From: Symmachiella macrocystis
Lineage (GTDB): Bacteria; Planctomycetota; Planctomycetia; Planctomycetales; Planctomycetaceae
NCBI RefSeq assembly: GCF_007860075.1
Contig: NZ_SJPP01000001.1
Location: forward strand, 558,001-622,000
Direction: 5' to 3'
DNA length: 64,000 bases
Position 1 is the first letter of the stretch. Each line of letters opens with the position of its first letter. Below, in pieces: positions 46,657 through 54,687 of this stretch. The notes beneath the pieces are model-generated. The model ran no database searches and was not told where the DNA came from. It saw nothing but the letters and a program-made list of their open reading frames with translations. Position numbers and translations under genes: made by a program.

Positions 46657-46682
46657 AAAAAAATCAAGGGTATTCTGTCGAG

Positions 46683-47903
46683 TCAGCCGTCGATTTTCAC
46701 TCGGCAGATTCGTTTTTTGCCGACACGCAGTAACATTCCGTCGGCGACAGTGATCAATGCGTTGGGGTCGTCCAGACGCTGCTTTTCCTCACCGACGTAG
46801 GCTCCTCCCTGTTGGATCGACCGCCGCGCGTCGCTGGTGGACTTACACAGACCGGCGGTGACCAACAACCGCGCCGCCGGCAGTTGCCCCTCCTGCAAGT
46901 CAGTGGCGGCAATGGGGGCGGTGGGAATGTCCTCATTCAAAGCGCCTTGACTGATCTCGCGTTCCCAGCGCTCGGCCGCTTCATCCCCCGCGGCAGCACC
47001 GTGGTACTGGGCGATCACCGTTTTGCCCAACGTTAATTTCGCTTCCTTGGGATGTCCGGCGAGAAGCGTGTTGATTTCATCAAGTGGGATTTCTGTGAGC
47101 AATTCGTAGAACATTTGCATGCACGTGTCGGGCAACTGCATGAATTTTTTCATCATCTCGTAGGCGGGTTCGGAGATGCCGATGTAGTTGCCTAGGCTCT
47201 TGCCCATCCGCCGGACGCCATCGGTGCCGACCAGAATCGGTGACATCACACTCACCTGCGGCGCGAGATTCGCATCCTTTTGCAGATCCCGAGCCAACAT
47301 GAAACTATAAAGCTGTTCGGTGCCGCCCAGTTCAATGTCGGCGCGAATTTCGACCGAATCCCAGGCCTGCATCACCGGATACAGGCATTCGTGCAAAAAG
47401 ATCGGCTGCTCGGACTTATAGCGCTTGCTGAAATCGTCGCGCGTGAGCAACTGCGCAATGGTCACCTTGCCGCACAGGTCCAACACGTCGGAGAAATTCA
47501 TCTTCGCAAACCAATCGCCGTTGCGAACAACTTCCGCCTGCGACAAATCAACAACCTTGCCGACCTGTTCGAGGTAATCCTTGGCATTGGCTTCGACTTG
47601 GTCTTGCGTCAGCCGGGCGCGGGTTTCGTCGCGGCCGCTGGGATCGCCCACTAAAGCGGTGTAATTGCCGATAATGATTACCGCTTGATGACCGAGTTCT
47701 TGAAACTGCCGCATTTTTCTGAGCGGGACCGTGTGCCCCAAATGCACGTCAATTCCCGTGGGATCGATGCCATATTTGATCCGCAGCGGCGTGTTTGTCT
47801 TGCGACTCTTTTCGAGTTTGGCTGCGAGTTCCTCTTCGGGGACGATTTTCTCGACACCACGGCCAATCACGGCCATTTGTTCTTCAACGGCAGGAAACGA
47901 CAT
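46683..47903 (-). CDS. tyrS: Tyrosyl-tRNA synthetase
   Basis: A 406-residue class I synthetase. Signature HIGH is present as HLGH in GIDVHLGHTVPLRKM, and KMSKS as RRMGKSLGN. Other marks are YGIDPTG, IIGNYTALVGDPSGR and the substrate motif SVEIRADIELGGTEQLY. A C-terminal S4-like RNA-binding segment ends the protein (LLVTAGLCKSTSDARRSIQQGG). It belongs to the shorter TyrS group with the 'DIELGGTEQ' motif. ATG 47903 (MSFPAVEEQM) is preferred; a frame start at 47924 adds seven residues. It charges tRNA-Tyr and is a single gene with its own terminator. Confidence 0.97.
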   Translation of the reverse strand: MSFPAVEEQMAVIGRGVEKIVPEEELAAKLEKSRKTNTPLRIKYGIDPTGIDVHLGHTVPLRKMRQFQELGHQAVIIIGNYTALVGDPSGRDETRARLTQDQVEANAKDYLEQVGKVVDLSQAEVVRNGDWFAKMNFSDVLDLCGKVTIAQLLTRDDFSKRYKSEQPIFLHECLYPVMQAWDSVEIRADIELGGTEQLYSFMLARDLQKDANLAPQVSVMSPILVGTDGVRRMGKSLGNYIGISEPAYEMMKKFMQLPDTCMQMFYELLTEIPLDEINTLLAGHPKEAKLTLGKTVIAQYHGAAAGDEAAERWEREISQGALNEDIPTAPIAATDLQEGQLPAARLLVTAGLCKSTSDARRSIQQGGAYVGEEKQRLDDPNALITVADGMLLRVGKKRICRVKIDG

Positions 47904-48212
47904 AACACGGCTTTCAAGCAACAAAAATGGACAAACATTCTCTCAGCCCCCAGATTGCTGCGGGGCACTCTGATATATCACGCCCTCCGGCACGCATCCA
48001 GTCAGCGGCATGAAAAAGCGGACTGCCACCTCTCTTGAGCCGACCTGTAACCATGCAGATGCTGTGTTCTGCGATGCAGTGCCCAATTTAGGGTGCCACT
48101 GGCGCAGTTGCGACCGAATTCCCGTTGGACCAAGAAAACCGCATGGGAATTGCTTACAATCCATGCGACGCGTCCATTGTCATTTTCAATCGCAGATTGC
48201 GGAGCACGATTC
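47904..48212. other. Divergent intergenic region, 309 bp, no gene seen
   Basis: It must contain the promoters of tyrS and of the sialidase-like gene. No operator, leader or T-box could be recognised. GGAG at 48200-48203 is the ribosome-binding site of the plus-strand gene. Confidence 0.4.
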
Positions 48213-49928
48213 ATGTCCCGTTCGTCTTATGTTCACTCCCGACTTATAGCGACCATGATTGCCGCTGTGGCCATGATTGCCGCTGTGGCCATGATCACAG
48301 CGGTTGCTCATGCCGATTCGCCTCCAACACCGCCGCAATTGTTGGATGCGTCTCCCCCGAGCAAGAATATTCTCAGCCTGCCGGATGGGTCATTGGAAAT
48401 TTTGTATTTACAGCGGGGCAAGCAGTGTGTTTCGATTCGTTCGACCGATGGCGGCGAAACATGGAGTCAGCCGCACGCGGAATTTCCGTTCACCAAACCT
48501 AGTTCGGGGATTCCGGTCACGCTCGTTGATCGTGATGGGGAACTGCATGCCATTCTCACCGTCCGCCGCGGGGACGGCAGAAAACCGACGGTCGATTATT
48601 TCATCGACATTTGGCACTGCCGCACCTCAAAGGAGCGCACCGAGTGGAGTGAGCCGCAGCGAATTTTTGCCGGTTATGTCGGCTCGCTGAATGGCATCAC
48701 GCAATTGCCCAGCGGGCGGATCGTGCTCCCACATCAGTATTGGGTTCCCGGAAGAAAATCAACGCCGCCGACCGGGAGTCATATTGTGACGACCACTTAT
48801 ACGGACGACGGTGGAAAAACTTGGACGCAGTCGCCGGCCGAATTGACGGCTCCCTGTGCGGCGAATTACATCGGCAGCAACTACGGTGCCTGTGAGCCTT
48901 GTATGTTGCCGCTCAAAGATGGCCGCGCGTGGATGTTGATGCGCAGTCAAACCGGTTCGATGTATGAATCGTTTTCGCCTGACGGCGCCGACTGGACACC
49001 GGCGCAAGCCTCGCCATTCATCGCATCCAATTCGCCGGCCAGTCTGCTGCGACTGAGCGATGGGCGCATCGTGGTGTTTTGGAACAATTGCGAGAATCCA
49101 TCACGCGTCGACGGGGCTCCGATCTATACTTCGCGTGATGCGCTCCACGTGGCCATCTCGGAAGATGAGGGCAAAACCTGGCAAGGTTTTCGCGAAGTCG
49201 TCCGGGACCCTCTCAGAAATGAATCGCCCCCCAAACAAGGGGACCGCGGCACGGCGTATCCCTATTCCGCGGAAACGCCCGAGGGGGACATTGTCCTGGC
49301 AACCGGACAAGGGGGCGGACGGATTACTTTGATGCGCATCGATCCGGATTGGATAACAGCATCAACCGCGGCGGATGATTTTTCTGGTGGACTGGAGGGT
49401 TGGTGCACGTTCAAACCCTTTGGACCAGCAGCGCGCTATTGGCGCGACCGCACCGCTGGCCCGGTGCTGATCGAGCATCCCACCCAGTCCGGCAAACAGG
49501 TATTACACGTAAGACGGCCGGATGAAAAACCTGCGGACGAGGCCGTTTGGAATTTCCCCGCCGGGCGTACTGGACAGTTAACATTGCGATTGAAGCATCA
49601 GCCCGGATTCCAGGGAGGGCGTATTGCCTTGGCTGATCGTTTCATTCCCCCGGGAGATCCGGTCACGGACAAACTCGCGGCATTCGTGCTGCCGCTGTCG
49701 GCCGAAGGAGAGATCGCGGATCAGGATTGGCATACCATACAACTGTCCTGGAATCTCGACGATCGCATCTGCCAGGTGAAGATCGATGGAACGTCAACGA
49801 CGGAACTCCCACTCGTCAATTCCCAGAGCGGTGCGGTGAGCTACCTCCGCTTGGCTTCGACAGCCGATGATGTCGACGAAGCCGGCTTTCTGGTTGAATC
49901 GGTTCGCGCCGATGTGACCGCCCCATAG
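48213..49928 (+). CDS. Exported sialidase-like (BNR/Asp-box) protein with C-terminal lectin-like domain
   Basis: A 571-residue exported protein. The signal peptide (1-~35) contains a tandem duplication (MIAAVA twice, then MITAVA). Residues ~40-390 form a six-bladed sialidase-type propeller with Asp boxes STDGGETW, TDDGGKTW and SEDEGKTW. The C-terminal ~180 residues look like a beta-sandwich (LQLSWNLDDRICQVKIDG-like end), perhaps carbohydrate-binding. The Arg triad of true sialidases was not traced, so the activity may be other glycan binding or cleavage. The ATG at 48213 has GGAG upstream; the longer frame from 48093 is rejected. Confidence 0.8.
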   Translation: MSRSSYVHSRLIATMIAAVAMIAAVAMITAVAHADSPPTPPQLLDASPPSKNILSLPDGSLEILYLQRGKQCVSIRSTDGGETWSQPHAEFPFTKPSSGIPVTLVDRDGELHAILTVRRGDGRKPTVDYFIDIWHCRTSKERTEWSEPQRIFAGYVGSLNGITQLPSGRIVLPHQYWVPGRKSTPPTGSHIVTTTYTDDGGKTWTQSPAELTAPCAANYIGSNYGACEPCMLPLKDGRAWMLMRSQTGSMYESFSPDGADWTPAQASPFIASNSPASLLRLSDGRIVVFWNNCENPSRVDGAPIYTSRDALHVAISEDEGKTWQGFREVVRDPLRNESPPKQGDRGTAYPYSAETPEGDIVLATGQGGGRITLMRIDPDWITASTAADDFSGGLEGWCTFKPFGPAARYWRDRTAGPVLIEHPTQSGKQVLHVRRPDEKPADEAVWNFPAGRTGQLTLRLKHQPGFQGGRIALADRFIPPGDPVTDKLAAFVLPLSAEGEIADQDWHTIQLSWNLDDRICQVKIDGTSTTELPLVNSQSGAVSYLRLASTADDVDEAGFLVESVRADVTAP

Positions 49929-49946
49929 AAGGGTTGCGAGTTCATC

Positions 49947-50459
49947 ATGGAGAGTGCGATCCATCCCGCGGCTTTGCCTGTTGCGGAGTTACTGCCTCGA
50001 TGCGAAGTCACGCGTACCCGCGGCAGCGGGCCGGGAGGACAGCATCGTAACAAGGTCGAAACGGCGATCATCCTGTTGCATCGGCCGACCGGGACTCACG
50101 GCGAAGCCTCCGAGCGACGCAGCCAAGCCGAGAACCAGACCGTTGCCCTGTTTCGGCTGCGGATCAATTTGGCGCTCGCGGTGCGCATGAAAAAAACCAC
50201 CGACGGCGAACTCAATCGAGTGTGGACATCCCGGATTGTGGGAGGCCGCATTAGCATCAATCCAGCACATGAGGACTTTCCTACGATGTTGGCTGAGGCG
50301 CTGGATTGGATCGAAAGCTGTGAGTTCGATCTCAAGGCAGCCTCGGAGAAACTGGGCTGTACCGGCTCGCAATTGACAAAATTCTTGAAGCGCGAACCGC
50401 GGGCGTGGAGTGGCGTGAACGCCAATCGAAAGTTGTGCGGACTGCATCCGCTGAAATAG
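49947..50459 (+). CDS. Release-factor-like protein with GGQ motif
   Basis: A 170-residue protein with the class I peptide-release domain only. The catalytic GGQ is in RTRGSGPGGQHRNKVETAI near residue 33, followed by HGEASERRSQAENQTVALFRLR. Codon-recognition domains of RF1/RF2 are absent. The C-terminal part (FDLKAASEKLGCTGSQLTKFLKREPRAW) looks like a helical nucleic-acid-binding tail, unlike the basic tail of ArfB. It is predicted to hydrolyse peptidyl-tRNA on stalled or special ribosomes. It starts 18 bp after the sialidase-like gene and may be read through from it. Confidence 0.87.
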   Translation: MESAIHPAALPVAELLPRCEVTRTRGSGPGGQHRNKVETAIILLHRPTGTHGEASERRSQAENQTVALFRLRINLALAVRMKKTTDGELNRVWTSRIVGGRISINPAHEDFPTMLAEALDWIESCEFDLKAASEKLGCTGSQLTKFLKREPRAWSGVNANRKLCGLHPLK

Positions 50460-50595
50460 CCCCAGTAAATTTCGCCGAGGCTGACCGCAGTTGCTAATGC
50501 AAGTCAACACCGGTGGCAAACACGCACCTCGCGCGTTATTGCTGCAAAACGCGACCCGCCCCGCGCACGTTATGGAAACTCGTTTCAAGAATCCA

Positions 50596-50838
50596 TCAGT
50601 TGTCGGATTTAGCTGGTTCGACCCGTTGCTGAATTCGTTCAGCGATGCCTTGGAGTTGCTCCTCGCGGCATAACTGAAGAACTTGCAATGCCCAAAGTTT
50701 GCTTGGGTTCGACTTGCGACCACTCAGCAAATGGCTGAGGTAAGACCGACTCACATGGGTGCGACGTGCAAGTTCGGCTGCTCGAATTTTGAGCGAGTCG
50801 AGGATTTCTTGGATATCGCCTGCTTCGACGTACGCCAT
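50596..50838 (-). CDS. Small XRE-family helix-turn-helix regulator
   Basis: An 80-residue protein consisting of one Cro/C1-type HTH (ELARRTHVSRSYLSHLLSGR, ~20-40) plus a short helix-rich tail (QVLQLCREEQLQGIAERIQQ). ATG 50838 has AAAGG 8 bp upstream; an in-frame GTG three codons earlier overlaps that site. It is predicted to bind DNA. No obvious partner such as a toxin or phage gene is adjacent; a 75-codon minus-strand frame upstream (50868-51095) is not convincing. It could autoregulate. Confidence 0.75.
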   Translation of the reverse strand: MAYVEAGDIQEILDSLKIRAAELARRTHVSRSYLSHLLSGRKSNPSKLWALQVLQLCREEQLQGIAERIQQRVEPAKSDN

Positions 50839-51264
50839 CCCCAACACCTTTCACAAAAAAGGAAGACTCAGTGAGAACCAAGCTCAATACCCGTTGGTGT
50901 GCTGCATTTGATTTGCTTTTGCATGGCAAACACAATCACGCCCTCGGCGTTTGCACCTCGTTCTCGACCATTTTGTGGGGTCACGTATCGGCCAACGCGC
51001 CGCGTTCGTCTATGTGGCTGCGTGTCGCCGAATCTGTGCACCCACAAAACCACGTCGGTTACATCACGCTTGATAACCGTCACGTGGGTATACACGTGCC
51101 TGAATTTTAGGCGCAGGATGACGAAGTAAACAAGCCCAGAAATTCATTTTGCACCAACAGTCAACAAAACCGATTGCTTCGTAGCAATCGGGCAAACGAG
51201 GTGATTTCTCGATCTGCGTCGCCGCTCTACTGCAGTATTCGCAACTGGGTGTAAGCGGTGCGGA
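50839..51264. other. Intergenic region, 426 bp, no supported gene
   Basis: Two opposing frames (minus 50868-51095, plus 50871-51110) overlap; both lack a ribosome-binding site and family likeness. The only clear element is the stem-loop at 51171-51190, a likely terminator of the sulfatase gene. Confidence 0.4.
51166..51190 (-). terminator. Probable intrinsic terminator of the sulfatase gene
   Basis: A perfect 8-bp stem CGATTGCT/AGCAATCG with tetraloop ACGA (minus strand), followed by GTTTTGTT. It is 74 bp beyond the sulfatase stop. Confidence 0.6.
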
Positions 51265-52710
51265 CTATTGATATTGCCGCCCTGCGGGGGGCTTCGGCTC
51301 GATTTGTGGACGTGGTTCCTCGTGTGCGGATTTAATGATCTGCTCCATCTGTTGCACGACACTTGGGTGGTCGGCCGCCACATTCGTTTTCTCGCCGACA
51401 TCGGTTTGCAAGTCGTACAGCTCCAACGGCAGACCGGCATCCAGGCGGATCGCTTTCCAATCTCCCATGCGTACGGCCTGTAACAACCGCTCGTGGTTGT
51501 TGGGATGCTCCCAATACAAATAGTCATGTTCCGCCTGCGCGCGACCCGCCGCTTTTTCACCCAACAGCGCCGGCACCACCGACAGACCATCGTTTTTTTG
51601 CGGCGCATCGGTTTTCGCAAGCTCGGATAATGTTGGCAGCACATCGGCGAAATACCACACGTGATCGTTCACGCTACCGGCTTTGATATGCCCCGGCCAG
51701 CTCGCGATCATCGGCACACGAATTCCCCCTTCGTACAAATCGCGTTTATACCCCCGGAGCGGTCCGCAGGCCTGAAAGAAGTCAGGATCCGAAGGGCCTC
51801 CGGTGGCACCGTTGTCGCTGGTGAAAAACACCAACGTGTTCTCATCCAATTTCAATTCTTTCAACAGATCCAGAATTCGTCCTACGTCGCGGTCCATGCG
51901 CGTGACCATCGCCGCTGTCGCTGCTTTGGGGTGCGACTGGGCGGCATAGTCGTCTGGGAAGCCAACTTTCTTCCGACGACCGGTATACGGTGTTTCCGGA
52001 TACTTGCCGCGAAACTCCTGCAGAGAATCCTCGGGCACCAACAGTTCGTAGTGGGGAATTGTGAGTGGGAGATACAAGAAGAATGGATCATCTTGCTCTG
52101 CTTGTTCGCGGAGAAACTGCATCGAGCGATCGACGATGACATCGTGCGTATACTGCCCGCTGAAGCCGTCGTTCCCCTCTAAGACAAACTTCTCATCCTG
52201 GTCCCACAAGAACTTGGGATAATAAAAGTGAGCATGGATCTGATGCAGATAGCCGAAGAACCGGTCGAAACCTTGCTTGTTGGGAATCCCGGACGTGCCA
52301 TGTTCGCCGAGTCCCCACTTGCCAATACAAGCAGTGCGATACCCGACTCCCTTGAGGACTTCTGCTACGGTGACGTCGGAATCAGCTAAGGCAATGCCGC
52401 CGGTGTTTCCGCGAACCGGCGTATGTCCGGTGTGCAGCCCGGTCATCAACACACTGCGTGAAGAAGCACAGACAGTGCAGCCGGCGTACACCTGCGTAAA
52501 CCGCATCCCCTCCCGCGCCATTTGATCAATCCGCGGCGTGCTGTATTTTTTTTGCCCATAACAGCTCAGCCCGGCATACCCCAGGTCATCAGCCATGATA
52601 AACACAAAATTCGGCCGCGCGGGCGCAGCCTCTGCCGCCATGACATGCGTTGCCGAAAGACAAACCAACAACCCCACAAACAATCGCAGCCGCACGAAAC
52701 AATCCACCAT
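51265..52710 (-). CDS. Exported sulfatase (arylsulfatase/GalNAc-6-sulfatase-like)
   Basis: A 481-residue sulfatase. A signal peptide (~1-25) precedes the metal site FIMADDLGYAGLSCYG (Asp41, Asp42). The formylglycine site reads C81-A-S-S-R85 (VCASSRSVLMTGLHTGH), so the usual Pro or Ala at the third position is Ser. Later marks are TACIGKWGLGEHG, FFLYLPLTIPHYE and FFTSDNGATGGPSDP, followed by GYKRDLYEGGIRVPMI. It is expected to remove sulfate from sulfated glycans in the periplasm or outside. ATG 52710 starts the signal; a longer frame to 52791 is rejected. It requires a formylglycine-generating enzyme, which the SUMF1-like protein at 40626-41927 probably is not. Confidence 0.93.
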   Translation of the reverse strand: MVDCFVRLRLFVGLLVCLSATHVMAAEAAPARPNFVFIMADDLGYAGLSCYGQKKYSTPRIDQMAREGMRFTQVYAGCTVCASSRSVLMTGLHTGHTPVRGNTGGIALADSDVTVAEVLKGVGYRTACIGKWGLGEHGTSGIPNKQGFDRFFGYLHQIHAHFYYPKFLWDQDEKFVLEGNDGFSGQYTHDVIVDRSMQFLREQAEQDDPFFLYLPLTIPHYELLVPEDSLQEFRGKYPETPYTGRRKKVGFPDDYAAQSHPKAATAAMVTRMDRDVGRILDLLKELKLDENTLVFFTSDNGATGGPSDPDFFQACGPLRGYKRDLYEGGIRVPMIASWPGHIKAGSVNDHVWYFADVLPTLSELAKTDAPQKNDGLSVVPALLGEKAAGRAQAEHDYLYWEHPNNHERLLQAVRMGDWKAIRLDAGLPLELYDLQTDVGEKTNVAADHPSVVQQMEQIIKSAHEEPRPQIEPKPPAGRQYQ

Positions 52711-53045
52711 GAAATTTATCCCCCGGAGAGTAAGGCCGAGCCGCCCTACACTCGTACTATAAACTAGCCACAGATTAACACAGATTAACACGGATCAAAC
52801 ACAGATCAAAAAAGTAGGGTGCGTCGCGACGCACCTTTCTATGTAGGACGAACGATTCACAACCACAAAAATGCACAATATCTGTTTTACTGGTTCCCAA
52901 ACGGAGTTTGGGAACCAGAACGCGATACCAATGTGCGAAGGGAGCAAGGAAACTTCGCCTTGAGGCACCAACAATCTATAATAACCCCGTCGTGCGCAAA
53001 TCGCATCCGCTGCGGCAAGGAAACAATACTCGTGACCCCCTCGAT
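52711..53045. repeat. Intergenic region, 335 bp, made largely of repeats
   Basis: Between divergent genes lie, in order: short tandem units ACACAGATTA / ACACGGATCA (~52766-52806); the element AAAAAAGTAGGGTGCGTCGC (52808-52840) with the 18-bp perfect palindrome GGTGCGTCGCGACGCACC; and a REP-like hairpin with a perfect 13-bp stem CTGGTTCCCAAAC / GTTTGGGAACCAG (52890-52918). The last two have sister copies at 42187-42217 and 46626-46656. No gene is supported. Confidence 0.75.
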
Positions 53046-53633
53046 ATGCCCGCTCTCTCCGACAGACCTGCGACTCACCGCACCGATGCCCGGTTTCTAT
53101 TGCGCTTCGCTGCCACAGTGACGAGTGTGGCGGGGACGGCCGGGGTGTTGGCTTGGATGCTGATCCACGTTGTCGGCGCGACGCCCCATCCGGGACGTGT
53201 CGTGTTTCCCGTCGCGCTGTTTGCCAGCACGGCATTACTGGCCTGTGGGAGTACGGCGATGCAACGCGCCTTGCTCGCAATCCGCCGTGAACGCCAACGC
53301 CTCTGCCGCCGCCATTTGTGCCAAGCCATGCTGGCCGGGACGCTCTTTTGCGGCGTGCAAAGTTATGCGTTGTACTGCCTGATCCAAAACCAAACCCCGT
53401 CAACCGCCCAAGCCGATGCCAACGCCTTCCTCATCGTATTCGCCGGCCTGCACGCAATGCACTTTTGCGTGGCAATGCTGTTTGTCTGCTACATCGCCGT
53501 ACGAACCTTCGCGGGACGTTACGACCACGAATACTATCTAGGAATCACCCTCTGTACGTACTTCTGGCACGCACTGGGAGTGGTGTGGATGGTGATTCTG
53601 GGAGTATTTGTGATGGCGTTAGGGATGCAGTGA
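53046..53633 (+). CDS. Cytochrome c oxidase subunit III-like membrane protein
   Basis: A 195-residue protein with five predicted membrane spans (about 20-42, 54-72, 95-115, 130-155 and 170-192). The last two resemble haem-copper oxidase subunit III: AFLIVFAGLHAMHFCVAML and DHEYYLGITLCTYFWHALGVVWMVI. Subunit III stabilises the oxidase core and proton uptake. No subunit I or II gene is in the window, so this is an orphan that may work with an oxidase encoded elsewhere. ATG 53046 (MPALSDRPATHRTD) is preferred to a start at 52908, which would lie inside the repeat region. Confidence 0.75.
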   Translation: MPALSDRPATHRTDARFLLRFAATVTSVAGTAGVLAWMLIHVVGATPHPGRVVFPVALFASTALLACGSTAMQRALLAIRRERQRLCRRHLCQAMLAGTLFCGVQSYALYCLIQNQTPSTAQADANAFLIVFAGLHAMHFCVAMLFVCYIAVRTFAGRYDHEYYLGITLCTYFWHALGVVWMVILGVFVMALGMQ

Positions 53634-53644
53634 CTTTGAGGGCG

Positions 53645-54199
53645 CTATTCCGCTGGCGGTATCCAAAATATTGCGCAATTGGGTAGAGCTATCTGGAGTT
53701 TTTCTACGCCTGTTTTTGTGACCTGGGTATTTTTGAGCCACAGCGTTTTTAACTGGGTAAAACCTTCAAAATGTTCAATCCCCATGTCACTGACTTGGGT
53801 ACCATCCAGTGATAGGTATTCCAGGTTGGTCAGCCCATAGAGGTGCTCCATTCCAGCATCCCCAATTTCGTTGTAGTCCAGCGATAGGTATTCAAGCTCG
53901 GCGAGTCCCTGCAGTTGTCCAAGGCCTGCATCACTGATGGGCGTGATGGTTAAATCCACTGAGGTGACTCTCTCGAACGCTGCCCAATGCTTTGACTCCG
54001 GTGCCTCTGGAATCCAAGCGGGGTAAACATATTGTGACTCGACTGTGCCTTCTAAATCCTTAATTGCAGCGATCGCCGTTTGATTGCGATGATACGACTC
54101 CCACACCGATAGCACGCCACCGCCTATCAGCAACACCACCGCAATCAGCACCAACGTGCCCGTGCGTGGCAGTCGACTCTTCGGCTTTGAAGCGGACAT
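53645..54199 (-). CDS. Membrane-anchored LRR protein (paralogue of 31986-32789)
   Basis: A 184-residue protein: basic start KSRLPRTGTL, one membrane segment (~15-33), then NQTAIAAIKDLEG and about four LRR units (~85-165) such as LEYLSLDYNEIGDAGMEHL and LEYLSLDGTQVSDMGIEHF. Anchor and linker match the gene at 31986-32789 (RFPRTGTL..., NQRAIAAIEDLGG), while the LRR part is shorter by about three units. It is probably exported. It is convergent with the subunit III-like gene, 11 bp apart. Binding partner unknown. Confidence 0.87.
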   Translation of the reverse strand: MSASKPKSRLPRTGTLVLIAVVLLIGGGVLSVWESYHRNQTAIAAIKDLEGTVESQYVYPAWIPEAPESKHWAAFERVTSVDLTITPISDAGLGQLQGLAELEYLSLDYNEIGDAGMEHLYGLTNLEYLSLDGTQVSDMGIEHFEGFTQLKTLWLKNTQVTKTGVEKLQIALPNCAIFWIPPAE

Positions 54200-54214
54200 C
54201 GCGAATTCTCGCTC

Positions 54215-54687
54215 TTACTCAGGAGCGTCGGTGGGTTTGTTTTCGTTGGGCGTTTCAGCGGGGTGGTCTTGTTGGCCAGAAATTCTCCTCCAGCCCGGCA
54301 GATGATGCAACGCCAGGATTCCGAACACGATCAACGAAGTAAGCGTGGCCAGCAGGTACATACCAAAACCGACGGCGGTGCCGCGGCGGCGGTGGCCCAG
54401 ATTGTGGCTGCGGTGGTCAGACCCACGGTGCGGCCGCGTTCGCGGAGGATGATGCCGGCTCCCAAAAAGCCGACGCCGGTGACGATGTTGGCCGCTAGTC
54501 GCGACGGTTCGGCTCCGGGGATGTGCGATGAGATGAGGGCAAATACGCACGAGCCAAGTGCGACAGAGGCATAGGTCCGCATGCCCGCTTCACGCCCGTG
54601 CCACCCGCGTTCCCAGCCAATAAAGCCGCCCAGGACCGCCGCCACGACTGCACGGACCGCATACAAGGATTCTAATTGCCAGTCCAA
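54215..54687 (-). pseudogene. mgtC: MgtC/SapB family membrane protein gene with a frameshift
   Basis: From the TTG start at 54687 (AAGGA upstream) the protein is typical MgtC/SapB: AVLGGFIGWERGWHGREAGMRT (in two parts), ALGSCVFALISSH, VTGVGFLGAGIILRERGRTV and GLTTAATIWATAA. At about 54378-54396 the sense leaves this frame; in another frame it continues AVGFGMYLLATLTSLIVFGILALHHL and ends at stop 54215-54217. The break lies in a GC-rich run with repeated GGCGGTG, consistent with an extra ~8 bp from slippage, or with a sequencing error. MgtC-like proteins act in Mg2+-limited growth and ATP synthase control in pathogens; here the role is unknown. If the shift is real, the last membrane spans are lost. 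Confidence 0.8.

Noticed and set aside
50868-51095. 75-codon frame upstream of the XRE regulator, as a toxin-antitoxin partner
   Set aside because: The product resembles no toxin, there is no ribosome-binding site, and an opposing frame of equal length overlaps it.
52766-52806. CRISPR-like tandem units ACACAGATTA/ACACGGATCA
   Set aside because: Units are about 10 bp with no spacers of constant length and no cas genes; this is a simple direct repeat.
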